Shown here: positions 41,576 to 48,877 of the stretch, piece by piece
Layout: each line of letters starts with the position of its first letter
How positions within the stretch are numbered: position 1 is the first letter of the stretch
The notes under the pieces: model-generated
Databases searched by the model: none
What the model was told of the DNA's origin: nothing
Seen by the model: the letters and a program-made list of their open reading frames with translations, nothing else
Source: Lachnospiraceae bacterium
GTDB lineage: Bacteria > Bacillota > Clostridia > Lachnospirales > Lachnospiraceae
NCBI GenBank assembly: GCA_030531245.1
Contig: JAUNOA010000007.1
Span: forward strand, 1 to 48,877
Reading direction: 5' to 3'
Length of the DNA: 48,877 nucleotides
Made by a program: the position numbers and the translations under genes

Positions 41576-43303
41576 ATGAAGAAGTTGATGTTGGGAAATG
41601 AAGCTATAGCCCGCGGGCTGTATGAAGCCGGATGTGAAGTCGTATCGGCTTATCCGGGTACTCCGTCAACAGAGATTACGGAGTATGCAGCAAAGTATGA
41701 TGAGATATACTGTGAATGGGCAACGAACGAGAAGGTTGCCATGGAAGCGGTATTCGGAGCATCTCTTGCGGGCAAGAGAGCGGCCTGCGCAATGAAGCAT
41801 GTAGGACTCAATGTTGCGGCCGATCCGCTGTTTACATTTTCATATGTGGGAGTAAACGGAGGAGCTGTAATCTGCGTGGCCGATGACCCGGCTATGCATT
41901 CATCGCAGAATGAACAGGATTCAAGGCATTATGCCATAGCAGCCAAACTTCCTATGCTTGAACCGTCCGATTCAAGAGAGGCCAAGGAGTTTACGAAAGC
42001 GGCGTTTGAGCTTTCCGAGCGTTTCGACACTCCTGTCATGATACGTACATGTACGAGGATAGCACATGCGCAGTGTACAGTTGAACTGGAGGATCGAAAA
42101 GCGGTTGATCCGGTTCCGTATGTAAAGAACCCGGAGAAATTCCTTATGAGTCCGGCATTTGCCGCAAAGCGTCATCCGATCATAGAAAAAAGGATGGAGG
42201 ATTTTGCTCAGTATGCAGCAGCCAGTCCGCTGAACCGTATCGAAAACGGCAAGGATTCAAGACTGGGAATCATCACAAGCGGAACCTGCTATGAGTATGT
42301 CAAGGAGGTATTCGGAGACGATGCAGGCATACTGAAGCTCGGAATCATTAACCCGATTCCTGCCAACCTGGTCAAAGTATTTGCAGAGCGTTATGACAGA
42401 GTTGTAGTTGTTGAGGAGCTTGATCCTGTTATAGAGACATTCTGTAAGAGCATCGGGGTTGATGTTGAGGGCAAAAATCTGTTCCCGGTACTTTATGAGT
42501 TTAACCAGACGATGGTAGCAAAGGCCTTCGGAATCGAACCCGAGAAACATCCTGAAAAGAAGACTGTACCGGCAAGACCGCCTATTATGTGCGCGGGATG
42601 TCCGCACAGAGGACTGTTCTATGTACTCAGCAAAAACAAAATAACCGTACTCGGGGATATAGGCTGCTATACACTTGGCGGAGCGGTACCGCTTAATGCA
42701 ATCGATTCGGTACTCTGCATGGGTGCTTCGGTCAGCGGGATACATGGTTTTCTGAAGGCCGGAGGGGATCCGACTAAGACTGCTGCGGTTATAGGAGACT
42801 CGACTTTCATGCACAGTGGTATGACAGGTCTTGCAAATATCGCATATAACGGAAGCAATGCAACGGTTATAATTGTCGACAACTCAACAACGGGTATGAC
42901 CGGTCATCAGCATAATCCGACAACGGGTTATAACATAAAAGGGGAGCCGGCAGCAAAGATAGATCTTGAGGCACTGTGTCACGCACTTGGAATAAACAGA
43001 GTTAAAGTAGTTGATCCTTATGATCTGAAAGAAACGGAAAGAATAGTGCTCGAAGAACTCAGTATCAACGAGCCATCGGTTATCATTTCCAGAAGACCTT
43101 GTGTTCTTCTCAAGAGTGTAAAGCATAACCCGCCGATACAGGTGAATCTGGATAAATGCAAATTCTGCAAATCATGTATGCGCATAGGATGTCCGGCAAT
43201 CTATGTGGAAAACGGTGAGATTACTATCCACTCCACGCTTTGTACAGGATGCGGTATCTGCAGGCAGATGTGCGCATTTGATGCGCTGGGAGGTGACGTA
43301 TGA
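41576..43303 (+). CDS. iorA: Indolepyruvate ferredoxin oxidoreductase alpha subunit
   Basis: 575 residues. The N-terminal pyrimidine-binding domain (AYPGTPSTEITEYAAKY; EWATNEKVAMEAVFGASLAG), the TPP-binding domain (MCAGCPHRGLFYVL; GDIGCYTLGG; GDSTFMHSGMTGL) and a C-terminal two-cluster ferredoxin (CKFCKSCMRIGCP; CTGCGICRQMC) are in the usual order. With IorB it interconverts aryl pyruvates and arylacetyl-CoA plus CO2 using ferredoxin. It overlaps iorB by four bases. Confidence 0.96.
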   Translation: MKKLMLGNEAIARGLYEAGCEVVSAYPGTPSTEITEYAAKYDEIYCEWATNEKVAMEAVFGASLAGKRAACAMKHVGLNVAADPLFTFSYVGVNGGAVICVADDPAMHSSQNEQDSRHYAIAAKLPMLEPSDSREAKEFTKAAFELSERFDTPVMIRTCTRIAHAQCTVELEDRKAVDPVPYVKNPEKFLMSPAFAAKRHPIIEKRMEDFAQYAAASPLNRIENGKDSRLGIITSGTCYEYVKEVFGDDAGILKLGIINPIPANLVKVFAERYDRVVVVEELDPVIETFCKSIGVDVEGKNLFPVLYEFNQTMVAKAFGIEPEKHPEKKTVPARPPIMCAGCPHRGLFYVLSKNKITVLGDIGCYTLGGAVPLNAIDSVLCMGASVSGIHGFLKAGGDPTKTAAVIGDSTFMHSGMTGLANIAYNGSNATVIIVDNSTTGMTGHQHNPTTGYNIKGEPAAKIDLEALCHALGINRVKVVDPYDLKETERIVLEELSINEPSVIISRRPCVLLKSVKHNPPIQVNLDKCKFCKSCMRIGCPAIYVENGEITIHSTLCTGCGICRQMCAFDALGGDV

Positions 43304-43869
43304 ACAGCGGAAACATAATGATAGTCGGAGTCGGAGGACAGGGTACGCTGGTTGCGAGCAGACTTTTGGGAAATCTGTTTGTAAATGCCGGTATGGATGT
43401 CAAGATGTCTGAAGTTCATGGTATGAGTCAGAGAGGCGGAAGCGTAGTAACATACGTAAGATACGGCGAAAAGGTATATTCACCTGTCATTTCCGCGGGA
43501 GAAGCGGATTTCATAGTGGCTTTTGAAAAGATAGAAGCGGCAAGATATGCAGAGTGTCTTAAGGCGGAAGGAACAATCATCGTAAACTCCAGGGAAAGAG
43601 AGCCGATGTCTGTTACCACAGGTCAGGCGAAATATCCTCACGAGATTCTGAATGAAATGGCTGATGAGGGGATAGATCTGGACTCCTTTGATGCACTCAA
43701 GCTGGCAAGAGAAGCCGGATCGGACAAAGCGGTCAATATAGTCCTTATGGGACGTCTTTCAAAGTATTTTAATTTCCCGGAAGAGGATTGGATTAACGCG
43801 CTGAAGAATACGGTTAAACCGGCAACTTATGAAATCAATGAGAAAGCATTCAGACTCGGAAGGAAATAA
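43300..43869 (+). CDS. iorB: Indolepyruvate ferredoxin oxidoreductase beta subunit
   Basis: 189 residues of the gamma-type POR/KOR domain: IMIVGVGGQGTLVASRLLG, EVHGMSQRGGSVVTYVRYG and the later EADFIVAFEKIEAAR. It completes the IorAB enzyme. Start ATGA overlap with iorA and a two-base gap to the aminotransferase show a tight operon. Confidence 0.95.
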   Translation: MNSGNIMIVGVGGQGTLVASRLLGNLFVNAGMDVKMSEVHGMSQRGGSVVTYVRYGEKVYSPVISAGEADFIVAFEKIEAARYAECLKAEGTIIVNSREREPMSVTTGQAKYPHEILNEMADEGIDLDSFDALKLAREAGSDKAVNIVLMGRLSKYFNFPEEDWINALKNTVKPATYEINEKAFRLGRK

Positions 43870-43871
43870 CT

Positions 43872-45074
43872 ATGGCAGCGGCACTTAATAAGGAAATGTT
43901 TGATCTTGGCATGGCTCCGAATGCAATAAGGGCTATGTTTGAATACGGAATCGATCGTGCGGAGGAAATCGGAGCAGAGAATATATTCAATTATTCCATC
44001 GGCAATCCAAGCATCGAACCTCCGGAGGAGTTTAATCAGGCGATTATCGATCTGATGAACAACATGGATGCCCTCGAACTGCACGGATATTCACTGACAC
44101 CGGGAGATAAGGGCTTCAGGCAGGCTATCGCAGAGAATCTGACCAGACGGTTCGGAATCAGAGCAGACAGAAATAATGTGTTTATCACCTGCGGATGTAC
44201 GGCAGCACTTACTATCTGCATCAAAGCTCTGACATCAAAACCGGAAGATGAGTTCATAGCTTTCGTCCCTTACTTTCCTGAGTACAGGGTTTTTGTGGAG
44301 ACGATGGGAGGAACTTTTGTAGAATGTGAGCCTGATGAAAAGGAATTTCAGATCAACTTTGATGCACTTGAAAGGATACTGAATCCGAATACTAAGGCAC
44401 TCATCATCAACACGCCGAACAATCCGACAGGAACCGTGCTGCGTGAGGATGTGGTAAAGAGACTTGTAGATCTGCTTCACAGAAAAGAGCAGGAATACGG
44501 GCATGCGATTTATATTATTTCGGATGAACCGTACAGAGAAGTGGTATATGACGATATAAAGGTACCGTTCTTCCCGAATCTGTATGAGAATACTTTTGTA
44601 TGTTATTCTTTCAGTAAGACGCTTTCTATTCCGGGAGACCGCATAGGTTATATCTTTGTCCCGGATGAAATAGAGGATAAATATGATACATATAAAACTC
44701 TTGTAGGTACGGGGCGTGCACTCAGTTTTGTATGTGCACCGATGTTCCTGCAGCAGATATGTGCAAAATGTCTGGATGTGACCTCCGATATTGAGGTGTA
44801 CAGAAAAAACAGAGATCTGCTCTATGGAGCACTGATTGAATACGGGTTTGATGTGATTCATCCGGACGGAGCATTTTATCTGTGGATGAAGGCTCCGGGC
44901 GGAGACGCGGATGCTTTCGTTGAGCTGGCAAAGAAATACGAACTTCTCCTTGTAACAGGAGCAACATTCGGCGACAGTAAATACGTGCGTCTGGCGTATT
45001 GTGTAGATGAGGATATGATACGTCGTTCGCTGCCGGCATTTAAGAAACTGGCGGAGGAATGCCATCTGAAATAA
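43872..45074 (+). CDS. Class I/II PLP aminotransferase (aromatic type likely)
   Basis: 400 residues, fold type I. Motifs: NYSIGNPSIEPP, NTPNNPTGTVL (substrate and PLP contact), SDEPYREVVYD, and the Schiff-base Lys in YSFSKTLSIPGDRIGYI. Placed after iorAB under a Tyr-type T-box, it most likely interconverts aryl pyruvates with Phe, Tyr or Trp. Substrate preference is inferred from context. Confidence 0.9.
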   Translation: MAAALNKEMFDLGMAPNAIRAMFEYGIDRAEEIGAENIFNYSIGNPSIEPPEEFNQAIIDLMNNMDALELHGYSLTPGDKGFRQAIAENLTRRFGIRADRNNVFITCGCTAALTICIKALTSKPEDEFIAFVPYFPEYRVFVETMGGTFVECEPDEKEFQINFDALERILNPNTKALIINTPNNPTGTVLREDVVKRLVDLLHRKEQEYGHAIYIISDEPYREVVYDDIKVPFFPNLYENTFVCYSFSKTLSIPGDRIGYIFVPDEIEDKYDTYKTLVGTGRALSFVCAPMFLQQICAKCLDVTSDIEVYRKNRDLLYGALIEYGFDVIHPDGAFYLWMKAPGGDADAFVELAKKYELLLVTGATFGDSKYVRLAYCVDEDMIRRSLPAFKKLAEECHLK

Positions 45075-45079
45075 TAAGA

Positions 45080-45367
45080 CAGGCCGCGCCCGTGGTATAT
45101 GATGCAATATCTTTTGCGGGGTCCTCAGAGATTCTAAGCGAATACGAATGAACGGTCCGACAAGGGCGCATGTTCGAAGATATCTAAGTTCAAAAATAAA
45201 AAACACTCCGGATGATGACAGCTTACTGTCAAAAATCCGGAGTGTTTTTTATATACAGATTGATATCAAGTTCGCCCGCGGAGGATGCTTTGAGTGAATG
45301 AGTATAAGCTTTAAGAATCTCGAGGTTCACGGATAGATATTGCATCATATACCACGGGCGCGGCCTG
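45080..45367. repeat. 288-bp palindromic element with 33-bp perfect terminal arms
   Basis: Bases 45080-45112 (starting CAGGCCGCGCCCGTGG) are the exact reverse complement of 45335-45367. Inner parts are imperfectly complementary as well (for example GAGATTCT near 45126 with AGAATCTC near 45314, and GATATC near 45178 with GATATC near 45262). It fills the gap between two convergent genes almost exactly. Its size and structure suggest a MITE-like or intergenic palindromic repeat unit. Confidence 0.88.
45198..45250. terminator. Bidirectional terminator at the centre of the palindromic element
   Basis: AAAAAACACTCCGGAT (45198-45213) pairs perfectly with ATCCGGAGTGTTTTTT (45235-45250), with an inner GACAG/CTGTC. 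The A and T tracts serve both convergent genes. Confidence 0.95.
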
Positions 45368-45369
45368 AT

Positions 45370-46785
45370 TTATTTATCTCTGTTTTTGAAGATTGAAACT
45401 ACCGTGGCGCCGAGAGCAAACAGAGCAAGTGCGTTCGGGATAACCATGAGGTTATTGAACATATCGGTCAGCTCCCATACGGTATCGTTCTGTGCTATCG
45501 TTCCGAGGAATACGAATACGAGTGCAATAATTGAGTAAACAATCTTGCATGCCTTCGGATTCTTTTTGCCGAACAGATAATTGGCATTGATACGTCCGAA
45601 GAGATTCCATCCGAGTATCGTTGAGAAAGCAAAGAACAGAAGACAAACTGCTACGAAGATGGCACCGAACTTAACACCGAATACAGTACCGAATGCTGTC
45701 TGTGCAAGATTTGCTTTGCTGATTCCCTCGGGGATTACATATTCACCTGAGGCCATGACAACACTTTCATTAAGAGGACCATCGGCTGTATATAGAGTAG
45801 AGATGATTACAAGTGCGTTCAGTGTGAGAACTACGAAAGTATCAATGAATACACCGATCATTGCCACAACACCCTGATCGTGGGGATTATCAACCTGAGC
45901 AAGTGCATGTGCGTGAGGAGTGGAACCCATACCGGCTTCGTTGGAGAAGAGTCCTCTCTTGGCACCCTGGCTTATAGCAGTCTTGATAGCATAACCGAAA
46001 GCACCGCCGATCATGGCCTGAGGCTGGAATGCATATTTGAAGATCATGCCGAAAGTTGCCGGGATATATTTGATTCTGACAATAAGAACCACGATTGCAC
46101 CGATAATGAAAATTGAAGCCATAACCGGAACGATCTTTTCTGTTGCAGATGCCAGACGGTCAACTCCGCCGAGGAAGATGATCGCACAGATGATGACCAG
46201 AATGATTCCGATGACCCATGCAGGGATACCGAAAGCACTCTCCATATTGGATCCGATTGAGTTGGACTGAACCATGCTGCCCATGAAGCCAAGCGCAAGA
46301 GTAGCGGCTACTGCAAAGAATCCTGCGAGGAATCTGCCGAATCCTCCCTTGAATGCATGGCGGATGTAATAAACAGGACCACCGTGGATATCGCCGTCAG
46401 CATCTACTTCACGTGTCTTTATAGCAACAGTAGCCTCTGCATATATAGTAGCCATACCGAAAAAGGCTATAACCCACATCCAGAAGATAGCTCCGGGACC
46501 GCCTGTAAGGATGGCACCTGAAGCACCGACGATATTACCGGTACCTACCTGAGCTGCGATTGCGGTTGCAAGAGCCTGAAAAGAACTCATGGCGTGCTTG
46601 TCCTTTTTACCGTTAAGACTTATGTTGCCGAAGGTTTTCTTCATACCTTCTCCGAAGCAGCGCACCTGTACGAATCCTGTCTTGATGGAGTAGAAAAGAC
46701 CTACGCCGATAAGCAGGAAAATAAGAATGTAGTCTGACAGATACTTATTGACGGTAGCTGCAATGTTAAAAATCACCTGTTCCAT
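45370..46785 (-). CDS. AGCS-family alanine/glycine:cation symporter
   Basis: 471 residues. I chose ATG 46785 (MEQVIFNIAATVNKYL) after a GGAGGAAG; the longer frame runs through the riboswitch. About ten to twelve TM helices with the family signature region LATAIAAQVGTGNIVGASGA and GMGSTPHAHALAQVDNPHDQG. It imports alanine or glycine with Na+. A glycine riboswitch upstream makes glycine the probable main substrate. Confidence 0.95.
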   Translation of the reverse strand: MEQVIFNIAATVNKYLSDYILIFLLIGVGLFYSIKTGFVQVRCFGEGMKKTFGNISLNGKKDKHAMSSFQALATAIAAQVGTGNIVGASGAILTGGPGAIFWMWVIAFFGMATIYAEATVAIKTREVDADGDIHGGPVYYIRHAFKGGFGRFLAGFFAVAATLALGFMGSMVQSNSIGSNMESAFGIPAWVIGIILVIICAIIFLGGVDRLASATEKIVPVMASIFIIGAIVVLIVRIKYIPATFGMIFKYAFQPQAMIGGAFGYAIKTAISQGAKRGLFSNEAGMGSTPHAHALAQVDNPHDQGVVAMIGVFIDTFVVLTLNALVIISTLYTADGPLNESVVMASGEYVIPEGISKANLAQTAFGTVFGVKFGAIFVAVCLLFFAFSTILGWNLFGRINANYLFGKKNPKACKIVYSIIALVFVFLGTIAQNDTVWELTDMFNNLMVIPNALALFALGATVVSIFKNRDK

Positions 46786-46871
46786 AATAAACCTTCCTCC
46801 AAAAAATATTTCACGTCTCCCGCGGAGCGTTTTATCTGACGGGATGTACTTTCTGTACTTTCCCGGAAGAT

Positions 46872-46900
46872 AAAAAAAAGAGTGCCGACGCGGGCGCTCT
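46872..46900 (-). terminator. Riboswitch expression-platform terminator
   Basis: On the minus strand AGAGCGCC-CGCGTC-GGCACTCT is followed by eight T. It lies between the glycine aptamer and the symporter gene and is the likely switch point. Confidence 0.85.
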
Positions 46901-46924
46901 GAAGTAAACAGCCTGACACAGTGT

Positions 46925-47020
46925 GTCCTGCTCTGTCCTTTTGCCTGAGAGATTCGACGCACAGCGTCTTGCACCTTCGGCACCCGATTCAACGGGGTTC
47001 TCCAGAGGGTCCTCCACTTC
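46925..47020 (-). promoter_or_regulatory. Glycine riboswitch
   Basis: The minus strand carries the aptamer core: GGAGAACCCC, then GGGTGCCGAAGGTGCAAG, and AATCTCTCAGGCAAAAGGACAGAG-type bases in split blocks (CTCTCAGGCAAAAGGACAG). Only one complete aptamer is seen, with a short extra stem before it. It should sense free glycine and set transcription of the AGCS symporter. Confidence 0.95.
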
Positions 47021-47059
47021 CGGTCGCATGGCTTCCGAAAGCTTCAACGTACGTGTCAT

Positions 47060-47088
47060 AATATAGCATTTTTGTATAATGATGTCAA
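47060..47088 (-). promoter_or_regulatory. Promoter of the glycine riboswitch transcript
   Basis: Minus strand TTGACA (47088-47083), 17-base spacer, TATATT (47065-47060), giving a start near 47053 just ahead of the aptamer. Confidence 0.78.
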
Positions 47089-47137
47089 CTGCGATAAGAA
47101 GCTGAATATATAGGAAACCACAGGCGCATCAGGCAAT

Positions 47138-47192
47138 AAAAACCCGGCCTCGCGACCAATGTCAATTAGGCTGACACTGTCTGCGGCCGGGG
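47138..47192 (-). terminator. Terminator of the acyltransferase pair
   Basis: Minus strand CCCGGCC ... GGCCGGG with inner TGTCA/TGACA and a TTTTT tail, directly after the 47199 stop. Confidence 0.88.
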
Positions 47193-47198
47193 ATTTAA

Positions 47199-48047
47199 TC
47201 AGTAATCAACTTCTTCACTGAGAGGTCTGTCAAGCAGCTCCGGATTTTCAAGCAGCTTTTTGAATAGCTGTACGGTTCTGGAATAGTAGTAACCATCTGC
47301 GATGCGTTCGTCAATGATGAGATTGATTTCAACGCTGTCTTTAATCGTCTCATTGCCTTCCTCATCCATGAATTTACGCTTTTTGATATCGCCGATAACT
47401 ACGAATACCGAGCAGGTACCCCAGTTGGTCAGGTGATGGTATCCGGCATGCAGTTTGATAGATCCGAGATTGGTGAGTACGATAGAGTGCTGGTAGGGAT
47501 CTGTCTCTATGACAGACTTCGGCATCCATCCGTGACGGTCCGCGATTCGTGCGATGAAACCTACAAACTGAAGGAGCCAGTCCGGAAGCTTGTTGAGCGT
47601 ATCCATGCTTTGAGTAGACGGATCTTTGGAGTCGCTTCTGCAGAAAGAAACCTGTTTGTATATCTGATCATGTATGGAATCCATGGTGTCATCAGGTTTT
47701 GCGTGTATGGAAGCCAGTGCTTCATCGCTTTCATCGGCAAAGATTTTTTTGATGGTAAATGCGGCAGAGACTTCATTTCTCTGGTACAGCCTCATCCTGG
47801 TGATGAAGCGGTTCATCTTCGGGCGCAGAGTAAGCACCTTCAGCATGGTTACGACCACGACCTGAAACAGCTTGTACTTATACACCGGATCGGAAGCATT
47901 CTTTTTTTCAAGATATCTGTTGATATTGGTAATATCAATAACCTCGGTTATAAATGCTTCATTGTCACATCTGTTCGGATACATCAGCGGCATGATTGTA
48001 TGCATCGAATCAACATTTTTCAATCTGACGCCATCACGTCTTCCCAT
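47199..48047 (-). CDS. Stand-alone E2/CAT-fold acyltransferase-like protein
   Basis: 282 residues. Start at 48047 (MGRRDGVRLK) after AAGGGGGTTG. The sequence resembles the catalytic domain of 2-oxoacid dehydrogenase E2 and chloramphenicol acetyltransferase, without lipoyl or peripheral-subunit-binding domains. The C-terminal active-site region reads INLIIDERIADGYYYSRTV, so the catalytic His of the HRxxDG motif appears to be Glu. Either a different acyl transfer mechanism or a non-catalytic role follows. It lies downstream of the PlsC-like gene on one transcript. Confidence 0.7.
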   Translation of the reverse strand: MGRRDGVRLKNVDSMHTIMPLMYPNRCDNEAFITEVIDITNINRYLEKKNASDPVYKYKLFQVVVVTMLKVLTLRPKMNRFITRMRLYQRNEVSAAFTIKKIFADESDEALASIHAKPDDTMDSIHDQIYKQVSFCRSDSKDPSTQSMDTLNKLPDWLLQFVGFIARIADRHGWMPKSVIETDPYQHSIVLTNLGSIKLHAGYHHLTNWGTCSVFVVIGDIKKRKFMDEEGNETIKDSVEINLIIDERIADGYYYSRTVQLFKKLLENPELLDRPLSEEVDY

Positions 48048-48122
48048 TTCAACCCCCTTTTGAAAAATAAAACCCAACCGGATAATCCGATTGATTAAAC
48101 CAGATATATTTTACCACTTTTA

Positions 48123-48851
48123 TCAGATGTTTTCAGGATATTTATCTTTTGAGACATTTTCAAACGGCACGACCGTATGCCTCGGCAGGCTGCGGCCGAT
48201 GTTTGTAACCTCGTCCATAAGGTATTCAGAGATACGCACCCGCTCATCATGGGCAGGTCTGCCGGAATCATATCTGACGGGTTTTCCGAAATACACTTTC
48301 TTAAAAGCCGGACAGACATACATCGGGACGAAAGATACCTCCTCACCGGTTTCCTTGTGATACAGGCGGGCGACATCGACGAATCCCTTTTGAAACTCGA
48401 AAACGATATTGTTGTGAGGAATATGCGCTTCGGCAAATACTATGACATCCTGTCTGTTTTTAAGTGCAGTCACGGAATCCCTGAAGGTCTGTGATATGCG
48501 TCTGTCGTGATAAACACCTATAGTATCCGCTGACTGAAAGATGCATTCGGCAAACGGGGCTATGATATATGACAGAACCTTATAAAACCATTTTATGCCT
48601 GCCGGTTTAAGTGACCAGAAATCCTTGTATGCATAAGCCGGAACTTCTTTCATATGCATCATTTCTCCTATGCACCAGATACGTTTCTCACGGGGATAAT
48701 ACAGCATGCATGCAACCGGTCCGTGCATCTGGCAATGATTTGCGGCAATAATGCAGGGGCCGTCAGGCAGGTTTTCCCGGCCGACGAACTCAGTCTTCGG
48801 ATAGAACAGTTTTACGAAGAAATAAAAGATTTTATAAACCAGCATTTTCAT
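48123..48851 (-). CDS. PlsC-like acyltransferase
   Basis: 242 residues of the lysophosphatidate-acyltransferase superfamily. The first block reads AANHCQMHGPVA, so the canonical NHxxxxD has Gly in the Asp position. Later blocks VIVFAEAHIPHNN (in place of FPEGTRS) and VPMYVCPAFKKVYFGKP are recognisable. It probably acylates a lipid or glycolipid at the membrane face; true 1-acylglycerol-3-phosphate activity is uncertain given the changed motif. A TATAAT lies only a few bases before the start at 48851, so the transcript could have almost no leader, or ATG 48845 is used. Confidence 0.8.
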   Translation of the reverse strand: MKMLVYKIFYFFVKLFYPKTEFVGRENLPDGPCIIAANHCQMHGPVACMLYYPREKRIWCIGEMMHMKEVPAYAYKDFWSLKPAGIKWFYKVLSYIIAPFAECIFQSADTIGVYHDRRISQTFRDSVTALKNRQDVIVFAEAHIPHNNIVFEFQKGFVDVARLYHKETGEEVSFVPMYVCPAFKKVYFGKPVRYDSGRPAHDERVRISEYLMDEVTNIGRSLPRHTVVPFENVSKDKYPENI

Positions 48852-48877
48852 AAAATATATTATATCATAGAAGCTTC

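Noticed and set aside
44235-45206. 323-codon minus-strand frame opposite the aminotransferase gene
   Set aside because: The plus strand has full PLP-enzyme motifs. The antisense frame also runs into the palindromic element and looks random.
47433-48098. 221-codon plus-strand frame
   Set aside because: Antisense of the E2-like gene, with no domain, and it runs past that gene's ribosome site.

Overview
The window looks like a chromosomal segment of an obligately anaerobic, monoderm Firmicute, most likely a gut or rumen Clostridium/Lachnospiraceae relative. This is inferred from [FeFe]-hydrogenase maturases, a flavodiiron protein, PerR and reverse rubrerythrin, indolepyruvate:ferredoxin oxidoreductase, T-box and glycine riboswitches, strong AGGAGG ribosome binding sites and choline-binding-like cell-wall repeats. 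No database search was possible; family names come from motif recognition.

Layout. 1-489: the tail of a DUF4160-like gene and a structured gap. 490-3885: a secreted beta-helix/InlB-repeat surface protein. 4245-11690: a two-component system, then an exporter operon (SLH-like protein, membrane fusion protein, MacB-type ATPase and permease, wall-binding protein). Matching TTAWA-N6-TTAAG direct repeats precede both the regulator gene and the exporter operon. 11691-13000: repeats, a nuclease-family remnant fused to a wall-binding module, and an isolated 218-nt transcription unit (12774-12991) that folds on itself around a 27-codon ORF with a perfect Shine-Dalgarno. 13036-14586: a BCCT transporter, on the minus strand.

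14752-26046: one long co-directional envelope cluster. It holds an AIM24-family protein, a membrane acyltransferase, an ExbB/TolQ-like channel, an ExbD/TolR-like protein plus two further proteins with ExbD-like outer domains, an unknown secreted protein, a YczE-like membrane protein, aldose 1-epimerase, an amino-acid-type ABC permease and ATPase without a binding protein, a polysaccharide deacetylase and a glucosaminidase. An ExbB/ExbD-type ion-driven motor dedicated to the wall of a Gram-positive cell is one of the two best candidates here for an undescribed system; the folded RNA/peptide unit is the other.

26202-31517: hydF-hydE, an SsuABC-type transporter and a Crp/Fnr regulator, preceded by a 16-bp palindrome placed near -41.5 of a plausible start. 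31642-34828: oxygen/peroxide defence (flavodiiron fusion protein, PerR, reverse rubrerythrin) with Fur/PerR-type boxes, and tRNA-Gly(CCC). 34911-39600: an accessory patchwork (HicA-type toxin-antitoxin pair, PrsW, UroD/MtaA-like protein, membrane-anchored zeta-like kinase, transposase and symporter fragments). 39633-45074: a T-box leader, probably tyrosine-specific, before an acyl-CoA ligase, iorA, iorB and an aminotransferase. T-box logic predicts that this operon makes aromatic amino acids from arylacetates. A 288-bp palindromic element ends it. 45370-47090: a glycine riboswitch and an AGCS symporter. 47199-48851: a stand-alone E2-like acyltransferase and a PlsC-like acyltransferase.
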